Below, piece by piece: positions 47,748-56,800 of a stretch of 62,654 bases of DNA (its first letter is position 1; each line of letters begins with the position of its first letter). The DNA comes from Pseudomonas lundensis. Lineage in GTDB: Bacteria > Pseudomonadota > Gammaproteobacteria > Pseudomonadales > Pseudomonadaceae. The notes under the pieces are model-generated. The model ran no database searches, was not told the origin of the DNA, and saw nothing but the letters and a program-made list of their open reading frames with translations. Made by a program: the position numbers and the translations under genes. The stretch lies in assembly GCF_002269125.1 (NCBI RefSeq), contig NZ_NQKI01000030.1, positions 1-62,654 of the forward strand. The letters are read 5' to 3'.

Positions 47748-48107
47748 ATGTCTGCAACACCCTCCACCATCCTCGTTGTTGAAGACGATGCCATTGTTCG
47801 CATGCTGATTGTGGATGTGCTGGAAGAACTCGAATTCAATGTACTGGAAGCTGATGGCAGTGAATGTGCACTGACCTATATAGGCGATGCGAAGCAAGTC
47901 ATTGATCTGCTGATGACCGATGTCGGACTTCCGGGGATGGATGGCCGAGAACTGGCTAAACAGGCGCAGACATTACGCCCCTCATTGCCAATTCTGTTCG
48001 CCAGCGGCTATGCCGAGAGCATAGATACCGTGGGCAACACCTCGGTGATCGCCAAGCCCTTTTCGATCGATCAGTTGCGCGACAAGGTCAAGAGCCTTCT
48101 TGCCTGA
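47748..48107 (+). CDS. Single-domain response regulator divergent from the large kinase
   Basis: The protein has 119 residues from the ATG at 47748; a longer frame lacks support. It is a lone receiver with VEDD (11-14), phosphate acceptor D58 in LLMTDVGLPGMDG and AKPFS. It closely resembles the C-terminal receiver of the hybrid kinase at 39243 (both have T/SDVGLPGM-D/N-GR-E/Q-LA), so the two may share phosphate donors. The 257-base gap to the kinase start is the probable divergent promoter region. Confidence 0.87.
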   Translation: MSATPSTILVVEDDAIVRMLIVDVLEELEFNVLEADGSECALTYIGDAKQVIDLLMTDVGLPGMDGRELAKQAQTLRPSLPILFASGYAESIDTVGNTSVIAKPFSIDQLRDKVKSLLA

Positions 48108-48152
48108 GACGTGAATTGACGCGTCCACCGCTGTCATGCTCTCCTACACATC

Positions 48153-48343
48153 TTGTATCAGGTGCCCTTCACAGGGTGAAACGGGAAACCGGTGCGTCAG
48201 GCGTTCATCGCCTTGATCAGTCCGGTGCTGCCCCCGCAACGGTAAACAAGCGGAACATCGAAGCCACTGTGCTCATGCATGGGAAGGTGATGTTCGCAGG
48301 TTCAGATGACTTGAACCCCTTGTGAGCCCGGAGACCGGCCTGC
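48153..48343 (+). ncRNA. Cobalamin riboswitch
   Basis: The conserved elements occur in order: GGTGCC, GGGTGAAACGGGAAACCGGTG, AGTCCGGTGCTGCCCCCGCAACGGTAA (positions 48218-48244), the CACTGTGCTCATGCATGGGAAGGTG region, and GTGAGCCCGGAGACCGGCCT at the 3' end (48322-48341). Adenosylcobalamin binding should fold it and shut down the downstream cbtB-cbtA-cobE-cobM transcript. Boundaries are estimated to within about 10 bases. Confidence 0.95.
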
Positions 48344-48382
48344 TCATATCGAATAACAAACCCGCGGTGGGCGGGCGCTGTT

Positions 48383-48411
48383 AAACCCTGCGAGCACCGT
48401 TCGCGGGGTTT
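48383..48411 (+). terminator. Terminator of the riboswitch expression platform
   Basis: AAACCCTGCGA pairs with TCGCGGGGTTT (one G-T wobble) around a 7-base loop, followed by TTC. It lies between the B12 aptamer and cbtB, so it is the likely off-state hairpin when cobalamin is bound. Confidence 0.75.
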
Positions 48412-48452
48412 TCTTGCGCTTTTTCGCCCGCTGCTCACCAGAGGGAAGCGCC

Positions 48453-48641
48453 ATGTCAGTCAGCACCAGCCGTACACAATCCGCAGCCACCACCGCCACT
48501 CACAGCCAGCGTATCGTAGCGGCTGTCGGCGCAACCGTGCTTGGGGCGTTTCTCGTTTACTTTGCGGGCTTTTCCCATATTGACGCGGTGCACAATGCCG
48601 CACACGACACGCGTCACAGCGCTGCCTTCCCGTGCCATTGA
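48453..48641 (+). CDS. cbtB: CbtB cobalt transporter subunit
   Basis: The protein has 62 residues from the ATG at 48453 (GAGGGAAG upstream). It has one membrane helix (IVAAVGATVLGAFLVYFAGF at about 21-40) and a His-rich C-terminal tail (HNAAHDTRHSAAFPCH) that could bind cobalt; this is the standard CbtB architecture. It works with CbtA in cobalt uptake for B12 synthesis and is controlled by the riboswitch just upstream. Confidence 0.9.
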   Translation: MSVSTSRTQSAATTATHSQRIVAAVGATVLGAFLVYFAGFSHIDAVHNAAHDTRHSAAFPCH

Positions 48642-48652
48642 GAGGCGAGCCC

Positions 48653-49354
48653 ATGATGAAGCGCATCATTCAAACCGCCGGTTTTACCGGTTTGCTGGCT
48701 GCCCTGTTATTGACGCTGTTGCAAAGCTTTTGGGTGGCGCCACTGATCCTTGAAGCAGAAACCTTCGAGACGCCTGCTGCGGGTCACACGCATGAACACG
48801 CTGACTCCGCCCTGCCCGGCCACACCCATGCCGCTGAAGCCTGGGAACCCGAGGATGGCTGGCAGCGCCTGGTGTCGACCACCGGTGCCAATTTGGTGGT
48901 CGCCGTGGGATTCGCGTTGATGCTCGCAGGCCTCTACACACTGCGAACGCCGACCCGTACCTCTCAAGGGGTGCTGTGGGGGCTGGCTGGGTATGCCACA
49001 TTTTGTCTCGCCCCGACACTGGGACTGCCGCCGGAACTACCCGGCACGGCTGCGGCTGATTTGCTGCAACGCCAGATCTGGTGGGTCAGTACCGCCGCCT
49101 CGACAGCCGTTGCGATTGCACTCGTGGTATTTGGCAGGCACTGGGCGCTAAAAGTGCTTGGGGTGGTGATTCTGGTCATGCCTCATGTCATGGGCGCGCC
49201 ACAGCCGCTGGTCCACGCCAGCCTGGCACCGCAAGCACTTGAAACGCAGTTCAAGGTGGCTTCGCAATTGACCAACGCTGCCTTTTGGCTGGCGCTGGGG
49301 GTTATCAGCGCGTGGTTGTTCCGGCGCAAGACTGATGGCCAGTACGCTGCATGA
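48653..49354 (+). CDS. cbtA: CbtA cobalt transporter
   Basis: The protein has 233 residues. The ATG at 48653 is used (an ATG three bases later is equally possible). It has about six membrane helices with a His-rich loop after the first (GHTHEHADSALPGHTH at about 46-61), a candidate cobalt-binding site. It is a predicted cobalt transporter partnered with CbtB, 11 bases after it. Its stop overlaps the cobE start (ATGA). Confidence 0.9.
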   Translation: MMKRIIQTAGFTGLLAALLLTLLQSFWVAPLILEAETFETPAAGHTHEHADSALPGHTHAAEAWEPEDGWQRLVSTTGANLVVAVGFALMLAGLYTLRTPTRTSQGVLWGLAGYATFCLAPTLGLPPELPGTAAADLLQRQIWWVSTAASTAVAIALVVFGRHWALKVLGVVILVMPHVMGAPQPLVHASLAPQALETQFKVASQLTNAAFWLALGVISAWLFRRKTDGQYAA

Positions 49355-49764
49355 CGCCGCCGCCCACCCCGCAAACCCTCGTGGCCGGGCTGGGCTGTCG
49401 GCGCGGCTGCAGTGCTGAAGAACTGTTGACGCTCATGAATGAGTCTCTGAACCATGCCGGGATCGCGCTCAGTGCAATACGGGCCTTGGCCAGTATTGAT
49501 TCAAAACGGGACGAGCCCGGCCTGATCCAGTTGGCGCAGCAGTTGAAACTGCCCTTCGAGGTATTCAGTGCACAGCAGCTTGCCGTGTTTGCCCCCCGGC
49601 TCAGTCACCAGTCACCGGTCTCGTACGCCCACACGGGCTGTTTTGGGGTGGCTGAAAGTGCTGCACTGGCCCTCTGCGAGCGAGTGACCGGTCAACGCGC
49701 GACGCTGCGGGTCACTCGCCAAACCTCTGATAACGCGACGTTTGCGTTAGCGACCGGGCTGTAA
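49351..49764 (+). CDS. cobE: Cobalamin biosynthesis protein CobE
   Basis: The protein has 137 residues. It shows the CobE/GbiG C-terminal pattern: VAGLGCRRGCSAEELLTL at the start, RALASIDSKRDEPGLIQLA, and YAHTGCFGVAESAALAL. The fold is related to the CbiG C-terminal domain; in the aerobic pathway its exact step is uncertain, and it has been proposed to bind a precorrin. It is co-translated with cbtA. Confidence 0.88.
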   Translation: MTPPPTPQTLVAGLGCRRGCSAEELLTLMNESLNHAGIALSAIRALASIDSKRDEPGLIQLAQQLKLPFEVFSAQQLAVFAPRLSHQSPVSYAHTGCFGVAESAALALCERVTGQRATLRVTRQTSDNATFALATGL

Positions 49765-49839
49765 TCAGGCGATACTCCACCGCCTCACTATGAGCGTTGT
49801 TCAAGCGGCGCTCTGTTTTGTATCGTTCAAGAGACTGCC

Positions 49840-50586
49840 ATGACTGTTTATTTCATCGGGGCCGGCCCCGGCGATCCAGAGCTGATCACGGTCAAAGGCC
49901 AGCGCTTGATCCGCAGCTGTCCGGTGATCATTTATGCCGGTTCACTGGTGCCCGCCGCAGTGCTGGAAGGCCATCAGGCCGAACGGGTGATTAATAGCGC
50001 CCAATTGCATCTGGAACAAATCATCGCGCACATCACCGCTGCCGACGCTCAAGGCCAGGACGTGGCCCGCGTGCATTCAGGCGACCCCAGCCTGTATGGC
50101 GCAATCGGCGAGCAAATCCGCTGCCTGCGGGCGCTGGGCATTGCGTTTGAAATCATCCCAGGGGTCACGGCGACCGCCGCCTGCGCCGCTCTGCTGGAAG
50201 CCGAACTGACGTTGCCAGACATCTCGCAGACGGTGATTCTGACCCGATACGCGGAAAAAACCGTGATGCCTGCTGGCGAAGAGCTGGCGAGTCTGGCCAG
50301 CCATAAAGCAACCATGGCCATTCACCTGGGGGTTAAAAACCTGGACAGCATCGTGGCCGAGTTGACCCCACATTACGGCAGTGACTGCCCGATTGCGGTG
50401 ATCCACCGTGCCAGTTGGCCTGATCAAGATGCAGTCACCGGCACCCTCGCTGACATTGTGCAGCGGGTTCAGGCCAAAGGGTTCAGGCGCACGGCATTGA
50501 TTCTGGTCGGTCGTGTGCTGGCCAACGACAGCTTCAGCGAGTCTTCGCTTTACCGGGCTGGGCACGCGCACGTGTATCGCCCCTGA
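49840..50586 (+). CDS. cobM: Precorrin-4 C11-methyltransferase
   Basis: The protein has 248 residues of the tetrapyrrole methylase family: VYFIGAGPGDPELITVKG at the start, the VARVHSGDPSLYGAIGEQ SAM-binding motif at about 75-92, and the GVTATAACAALLEAELTLP loop. It methylates C11 of precorrin-4 with SAM to give precorrin-5 in aerobic B12 synthesis. It lies 75 bases after cobE and ends at a strong terminator. Confidence 0.93.
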   Translation: MTVYFIGAGPGDPELITVKGQRLIRSCPVIIYAGSLVPAAVLEGHQAERVINSAQLHLEQIIAHITAADAQGQDVARVHSGDPSLYGAIGEQIRCLRALGIAFEIIPGVTATAACAALLEAELTLPDISQTVILTRYAEKTVMPAGEELASLASHKATMAIHLGVKNLDSIVAELTPHYGSDCPIAVIHRASWPDQDAVTGTLADIVQRVQAKGFRRTALILVGRVLANDSFSESSLYRAGHAHVYRP

Positions 50587-50608
50587 CAGTCGCCCGCGTA
50601 AAACACAG

Positions 50609-50648
50609 GCATAAAAAAACGGTGCTCACGGGGCACCGTTTTTTATGC
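50609..50648. terminator. Bidirectional terminator between cobM and nfuA
   Basis: ACGGTGC pairs with GCACCGT, extended by A-rich and T-rich arms (GCATAAAAAA...TTTTTTATGC). The T-tract on each strand lets it end both the cobM transcript and the convergent nfuA transcript. Confidence 0.88.
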
Positions 50649-50679
50649 TGCTCGCAGCGAACACCTTGCGACTGTTAAC

Positions 50680-51264
50680 TCAGTAGTAGGCGTTTTCTTT
50701 CTGCGAGTGATCGGTCACGTCACGCACACCCTTGAGCTCGGGAATACGCTCCAGCAACGTGCGTTCGATACCTTCGCGCAGCGTCACGTCGGCCTGGCCG
50801 CATCCCTGACAACCGCCGCCGAACTTGAGGACCGCAATACCGTCTTCAACCACTTCAATCAGGCTGACCTGACCGCCGTGACTGGCCAGGCCGGGATTGA
50901 TCTCGGTTTGCAGGTAGTAATTGATGCGCTCGTTGATCGGGCTGTCAGCGTTGACCATGGGCACTTTGGCGTTGGGCGCCTTGATGGTCAGTTGGCCGCC
51001 CATGCGATCGGTCGCGTAGTCCACCACGGCGTCTTCAAGAAACGGCTCGCTGACCGAATCGATCCAGGCGGTGAAGCTTTTCAGGCCCAGGGCGGTATCT
51101 TCAGGTTTGACTTCGTCTGGCTTGCAATACGCAATGCAGGTTTCAGCGTATTGCGTACCCGGTTGGGTGATGAAGACGCGGATGCCGATACCCGTGGTGT
51201 TCTGCTTGGACAGCAGATCAGCCAGGTAATCGTGGGCGGCGTCGGTAATCGTTATGGCGCTCAT
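50680..51264 (-). CDS. nfuA: Fe-S biogenesis protein NfuA
   Basis: The protein has 194 residues from the ATG at 51262-51264 (GAGGAG upstream). It has an N-terminal A-type-like domain (HDYLADLLSKQN, ETCIAYC) and the C-terminal Nfu domain with the cluster-binding CxxC motif GGGCQGCGQADVTL (C152, C155). NfuA holds a 4Fe-4S cluster at a dimer interface and hands it to target enzymes under oxidative stress or iron limitation. It follows cti on the same strand but has its own candidate promoter. Confidence 0.94.
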   Translation of the reverse strand: MSAITITDAAHDYLADLLSKQNTTGIGIRVFITQPGTQYAETCIAYCKPDEVKPEDTALGLKSFTAWIDSVSEPFLEDAVVDYATDRMGGQLTIKAPNAKVPMVNADSPINERINYYLQTEINPGLASHGGQVSLIEVVEDGIAVLKFGGGCQGCGQADVTLREGIERTLLERIPELKGVRDVTDHSQKENAYY

Positions 51265-51290
51265 GGAATCTCCTCGCAGACATGGGGCGC

Positions 51291-51318
51291 AGTTTACGCC
51301 AATCGGCGCGCCTGACAA
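51291..51318 (-). promoter_or_regulatory. Candidate sigma-70 promoter of nfuA
   Basis: On the minus strand TTGTCA (51313-51318) and TAAACT (51291-51296) are spaced 16 bases apart. The -35 element lies in a 9-base inverted repeat (CCTGACAAA/TTTGTCAGG at 51311-51339) that could be an operator or the end of the cti transcript. Confidence 0.35.
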
Positions 51319-51374
51319 AGTCCTAGTATTTTTGTCAGGAAAGCCACACCCCATGTGGGTGAAACAAATGACCC

Positions 51375-53672
51375 TTACAGGTTCTCGTAGCGGTTCATGT
51401 CCAGCACGCCGGCCTCTACCGGATCGGTTTCGTTGATGTATTCGCCGATGTCATGAAAGTACGCCCAAAATTGCGGATGACTGCGGCGAATCCCCCAGCG
51501 CTGGACGATGGCATCAAACGAGGCTTGATCCTGGCTTTTCTCCATCGCAACGACAAACGCCTCAACCTCACCGGCCGGGATGTTGAACATGAAGTTCGGA
51601 TAACTGCTAAGCACACCCGGGTAGATCGTCAGCGTGTCCAGCCCAGGCTGCAGACGATATTCCTCACCCAGCATAAACGCCACATTGGTGTGCGCGCGAT
51701 TGCGCAACAGGCTGTACATCTCACGCGCGCCATCAGCACTTTCGATGCGCAGCATACTGGCTTCGGGCAGTCGATTGATAACGGGCAACCCGGCTGCGGG
51801 ACGCGACGTCAGGCGGCTGAGCGATTGCTCCGCATACTGGAAGGCCTGTGCAATGTTGGGCCGCGAACAGTAGGCTCCCGAACAACGGTTAATCGGGTCA
51901 GGCCGTGCATTGAGGGTTCCGGTGCGCTCAATCAGCTTGAGGGCAAAATCGCGTTTCGGGTCTGCCGGGTCGAGCTTCATGCCCGTCGCAGTGCCGGTGT
52001 CGATCTTGCGATAATCCATCCACATCTTGAGCTTGCCACTGTTCTGATACCAGTCGCCCAAAATGGCCGCACGCGAATCAGCTGGCATCAGACGCAGGAA
52101 GTTAACCTCAGCGCCGTTACGGATCAGGTCAAAGTACAGGCGCGTCTGCGCCTGGTGCGAGACGCTACCGAACACATCAAAGTTGACCGCCAGTTGATAG
52201 TAGGTGCGTTCCAGTAGCGGGTAGTCGAAAAGCCACAAGGTCTGCGGGACTTCACCGATCAACCCTTTGCTGACACTGGCACTGTCGAAGTGACGGAAGA
52301 TGGTCAGCAGCGCGTTGTCATTTCCTGCCCACAAGGTCGACCAGCTAGGCGGCGGCATTTCAGCGTATGCACTTTGGCGCAACTCTTCATACTCGTTACG
52401 TTTGTCGCGGTAGTTGTGCCACAGCGAGATGATGCTGCCCACGTCGTCGATCTGACCTGGCATCGCCAGCAACGGCGTGGCTTTGCCGCGGTAAACGGCG
52501 TCAGTCACGTAGCGATCACGGGCAGGTTCCTGGAACACGGCCCAGAAGTTGTCGCGAATCACGTCCGTGGCAATCTGGCCGCGGCAGACAGGCCCGCGAA
52601 TAAAGGTGCGCACAAAGTATTCGGCGTTATCCAGCATGAACTGGTAACGGGCGACGGCAGGGATGGCTTCAAAGGTCTCGAACGGGTTGGCACGCCCTCG
52701 TGGCCCATACCCCGGTAGCTTGGCCGCATGCCAGTCACCGCTGTAAAACAGTTGTTTGACCCGCTCCAGCTTGCGCTGCCCCATAGGGTAGGTGATGTGT
52801 GTTTTGTGAACGATCACCCCCTGGACCGGCATGATCCGGTAATAAAAAGTGGTGCCCGGGTCGTCGTTGGGGCGCCGCGTAGCGATCAGGTCAATCGGCT
52901 GCCCGCTTGGCGTGCGCGAACGCACCCACTGGAAGTAATGCCCCGGCACGCCGTTGTCGAAATAGGCATGGGCCAGGAACAAATGCTCATACAACCAGCG
53001 AGCGACCAGGGCTTCGGTGGAGCCCGGGCGATTGAGCAACTCTTCCCATTCAGCGATCTGAGTGGCTTCAATTGCCGTCGGCTGAATGGCATGTTGATCG
53101 ACCGGCGCGCCCTGCGCCAACCAGGTCTGCACCGTTATGTATTGCTGATCGGTCAGGCCAGTGACGGCTAACGGCATGCCTTCCTTGGGATGTTTTTGCG
53201 CGTAATTGTTGAACTCGCCGGGTGCCGGGCAACTGTTTTCACGGTTGAGCCCCAACACGATCTCTTCAGGGAGTTTGGCGTTTGGCGTCAACGGAGCGCT
53301 GTGGCCCAGTTCCAGCATGCGCGCCATGAGTGCCGCTTGTGCGCCCTGGGCGTCCAGCACGGAGTAAAAACCTTTGTTGCGCCACTCTTGCGGGCCCTTG
53401 GCGTCGTAGAAAATCCGTGTTGGCGCCACAGCAGTGGTCCGATCACCCTGATAGACAGGTACTTTGCTCGCCCCCCGGGTTGCGCCCTCCGCGCTCCCCA
53501 GGTTGAGCTGGCAGGCCGCATCGTTACAGGCGTGGCAAGCGACGCACTTTTCGGTAAGGATCGGCTGGATATCCCGGGTGTATGAAATAGCCGGGCTAAC
53601 GAGCGGGGTTTGGCCCAACGCTGTACTGCACACCACCAGCGTCACGGCGCCGGTGAGTAGGCGAAAAAACAT
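51375..53672 (-). CDS. cti: Fatty acid cis/trans isomerase Cti
   Basis: The protein has 766 residues from the ATG at 53670-53672 (AGGA upstream). The signal peptide ends TALG, followed by the cytochrome c heme motif CVACH (C43-H47) that is unique to Cti. The rest matches the large periplasmic isomerase domain without smaller known motifs. The enzyme turns cis- into trans-unsaturated acyl chains in membrane lipids without prior release, stiffening the membrane quickly under solvent or heat stress; it is constitutive in Pseudomonas. It is divergent from metH across 153 bases. Confidence 0.93.
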   Translation of the reverse strand: MFFRLLTGAVTLVVCSTALGQTPLVSPAISYTRDIQPILTEKCVACHACNDAACQLNLGSAEGATRGASKVPVYQGDRTTAVAPTRIFYDAKGPQEWRNKGFYSVLDAQGAQAALMARMLELGHSAPLTPNAKLPEEIVLGLNRENSCPAPGEFNNYAQKHPKEGMPLAVTGLTDQQYITVQTWLAQGAPVDQHAIQPTAIEATQIAEWEELLNRPGSTEALVARWLYEHLFLAHAYFDNGVPGHYFQWVRSRTPSGQPIDLIATRRPNDDPGTTFYYRIMPVQGVIVHKTHITYPMGQRKLERVKQLFYSGDWHAAKLPGYGPRGRANPFETFEAIPAVARYQFMLDNAEYFVRTFIRGPVCRGQIATDVIRDNFWAVFQEPARDRYVTDAVYRGKATPLLAMPGQIDDVGSIISLWHNYRDKRNEYEELRQSAYAEMPPPSWSTLWAGNDNALLTIFRHFDSASVSKGLIGEVPQTLWLFDYPLLERTYYQLAVNFDVFGSVSHQAQTRLYFDLIRNGAEVNFLRLMPADSRAAILGDWYQNSGKLKMWMDYRKIDTGTATGMKLDPADPKRDFALKLIERTGTLNARPDPINRCSGAYCSRPNIAQAFQYAEQSLSRLTSRPAAGLPVINRLPEASMLRIESADGAREMYSLLRNRAHTNVAFMLGEEYRLQPGLDTLTIYPGVLSSYPNFMFNIPAGEVEAFVVAMEKSQDQASFDAIVQRWGIRRSHPQFWAYFHDIGEYINETDPVEAGVLDMNRYENL

Positions 53673-53733
53673 GTGCCATTGTCCTGATATTAAAAATTGT
53701 CGCGATTCTACCCGTCGAAGACTCGCCTCAACA

Positions 53734-53746
53734 TGAATGAAATTCA
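53734..53746. promoter_or_regulatory. Candidate MetR-binding site in the metH leader
   Basis: TGAA-N5-TTCA (TGAATGAAATTCA) matches the MetR consensus exactly, and lies within the larger repeat CATGAAT...ATTCATG, about 80 bases before the metH ATG. MetR activates metH in E. coli; operation here is inferred. Confidence 0.6.
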
Positions 53747-53825
53747 TGAAAAATGGCGAACGATCAAATCCCACGCAGGTTTGTTATGCTTTGCCATCTT
53801 TTGCATGGCTCTAACAGGTAGTCCT

Positions 53826-56800
53826 ATGTCTGACCGCAGCGCTCGTCTCCAAGCACTTCAGCACGCCCTCAAAGAGCGCATTCTGATTCTCGATGGCGGC
53901 ATGGGCACTATGATCCAAAGCTACCGTCTAGAGGAACACGACTATCGTGGCACACGCTTTGCCGACTGGCCGAGTGACGTAAAGGGCAATAACGACCTGC
54001 TGGTCATCACTCGCCCGGATGTCATCGGTTCGATTGAGAAAGCGTACCTGGATGCCGGTGCCGACATTCTCGAAACCAACACCTTCAACGCCACTCAAGT
54101 CTCCCAGGCTGACTACGGCATGCAGGCACTTGCCTACGAACTCAACGTAGAAGGTGCTCGGCTGGCGCGCAAGGTGGCCGATGCCAAAACGCTTGAAACG
54201 CCGGACAAACCGCGTTTCGTGGCGGGCGTGTTGGGCCCGACCAGCCGTACTTGCTCGTTGTCGCCAGATGTCAACAACCCCGGCTACCGCAACGTGACCT
54301 TCGATGAATTGGTCGAAAACTACACCGAGGCCACCAAGGGCCTGATCGAGGGTGGCGCGGACCTGATCCTGATCGAGACCATTTTCGACACGCTTAACGC
54401 CAAGGCAGCAATCTTTGCCGTGCAAGGCGTGTTCGAAACGCTGGGCATCGAGTTGCCGATCATGATTTCCGGCACCATTACCGACGCCTCCGGCCGTACC
54501 CTGTCTGGCCAGACCACCGAAGCCTTCTGGAACTCGGTGAGTCACGCCAAGCCGATTTCGGTGGGCTTGAACTGCGCGCTGGGTGCCAGCGAGTTGCGCC
54601 CGTACCTTGAAGAGCTGTCGAACAAAGCCAGCACCTACGTCTCGGCACACCCTAACGCCGGTCTGCCGAATGAGTTCGGGGAATACGACGAACTGCCCGC
54701 GCAGACGGCCAAGGTGATTGAAGAGTTCGCCCAAAGCGGCTTTTTGAACATTGTCGGCGGCTGCTGCGGCACCACGCCGGGCCATATCGAGGCCATCGCC
54801 AAGGCAGTGGCCGGTTATGCACCGCGCCAGATCCCCGACATTCCCAAGGCGTGCCGACTGTCAGGCCTTGAGCCGTTTACCATTGACCGCAGCTCGCTGT
54901 TCGTCAACGTAGGCGAACGCACCAACATCACCGGTTCGGCGCGCTTTGCCCGGCTGATCCGTGAAGACAACTACACCGAAGCCCTGGAAGTGGCCCTGCA
55001 ACAAGTTGAAGCCGGTGCGCAAATCATCGACATCAACATGGACGAAGGCATGCTGGATTCGAAGAAGGCCATGGTGACCTTCCTCAACCTCATCGCTGGC
55101 GAACCGGACATCTCCCGCGTGCCGATCATGATTGACTCTTCCAAATGGGAGGTCATCGAAGCAGGGCTCAAGTGCATTCAGGGCAAAGGCATCGTCAACT
55201 CGATCAGCATGAAAGAAGGCGTCGAGCAGTTTATTCACCACGCCAAACTGTGTAAGCGCTATGGCGCAGCGGTGGTGGTGATGGCGTTCGACGAAGCCGG
55301 CCAGGCCGACACCGAAGCGCGCAAGAAAGAAATCTGCAAACGCTCCTACGACATTCTGGTGAATGATGTTGGCTTCCCGCCGGAAGACATCATCTTCGAC
55401 CCGAACATCTTCGCCGTGGCCACCGGCATTGAAGAGCACAACAACTACGCAGTGGACTTCATCAACGCCTGCGCCTACATCCGTGACGAACTGCCGTATG
55501 CCCTGACGTCGGGGGGCGTGTCGAACGTGTCCTTCTCGTTCCGCGGCAACAACCCGGTACGCGAGGCGATCCATTCGGTGTTCCTGCTGTACGCCATTCG
55601 GGCGGGCCTGACCATGGGCATCGTCAATGCCGGGCAACTGGAAATCTACGACCAGATCCCGACCGAACTGCGTGACGCCGTTGAAGACGTCGTGCTCAAC
55701 CGCACCCCTGACGCCACCGACAACCTGCTGGCAATCGCGGACAAGTACAAAGGCGACGGCAGTGTCAAAGAAGCCGAAACCGAAGAGTGGCGCGGCTGGG
55801 ACGTCAACAAGCGGCTTGAGCATGCATTGGTTAAAGGCATCACCACCCACATTGTCGAGGACACCGAAGAGTCGCGCCTGTCATTCAAGCGTCCGATTGA
55901 GGTCATCGAAGGCCCGCTGATGTCGGGCATGAACATCGTTGGCGACCTGTTCGGTGCAGGCAAAATGTTCCTGCCGCAGGTGGTCAAGTCTGCCCGCGTC
56001 ATGAAACAGGCCGTGGCGCACCTGATCCCGTTCATTGAACTGGAGAAAGGCGACAAACCGGAAGCCAAGGGCAAGATCCTGATGGCCACCGTCAAGGGTG
56101 ATGTGCACGACATTGGCAAGAACATCGTCGGCGTGGTGCTGGGCTGCAACGGCTATGACATCGTCGACCTCGGCGTGATGGTGCCTGCCGAGAAAATCCT
56201 GCAAGTGGCCAAAGAGCAAAAGTGCGACATCATCGGTTTGTCCGGCCTGATCACACCGTCGCTGGATGAAATGGTCCACGTCGCGCGTGAAATGCAACGT
56301 CAGGACTTCCACTTGCCCCTGATGATCGGCGGCGCGACCACCTCCAAGGCGCACACTGCGGTCAAGATCGAACCCAAGTACCAGAACGACGCCGTGATTT
56401 ATGTCACCGACGCCTCCCGTGCCGTGGGTGTGGCCACGCAGTTGCTGTCCAAAGAACTGAAAGCCGGCTTCGTCAGCAAGACCCGCGACGAGTACATCGA
56501 GGTCCGCGAGCGCACCGCCAACCGCAGTGCGCGCACCGAGCGCCTGAGCTATGCCGCGTCCATAGCCAAAAAGCCGCCGTTCGACTGGGCCGGATACCAG
56601 CCGGTGAAACCGACGTTTACCGGCGCCAAGGTATTGGACAACATCGACCTCAAGGTGCTTGCCGAATACATCGACTGGACACCGTTCTTCATTTCCTGGG
56701 ATCTGGCAGGTAAATTCCCGCGCATTCTGACAGACGAGGTCGTGGGCGAAGCCGCCACCGCGCTGTACGCCGATGCTCAGGAAATGCTCAAGAAACTGAT

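Noticed and set aside
53697..53825. A longer MetH starting upstream of 53826
   Set aside because: The extension would cover the MetR-like site and adds residues that MetH does not have; the ATG at 53826 matches the E. coli start.
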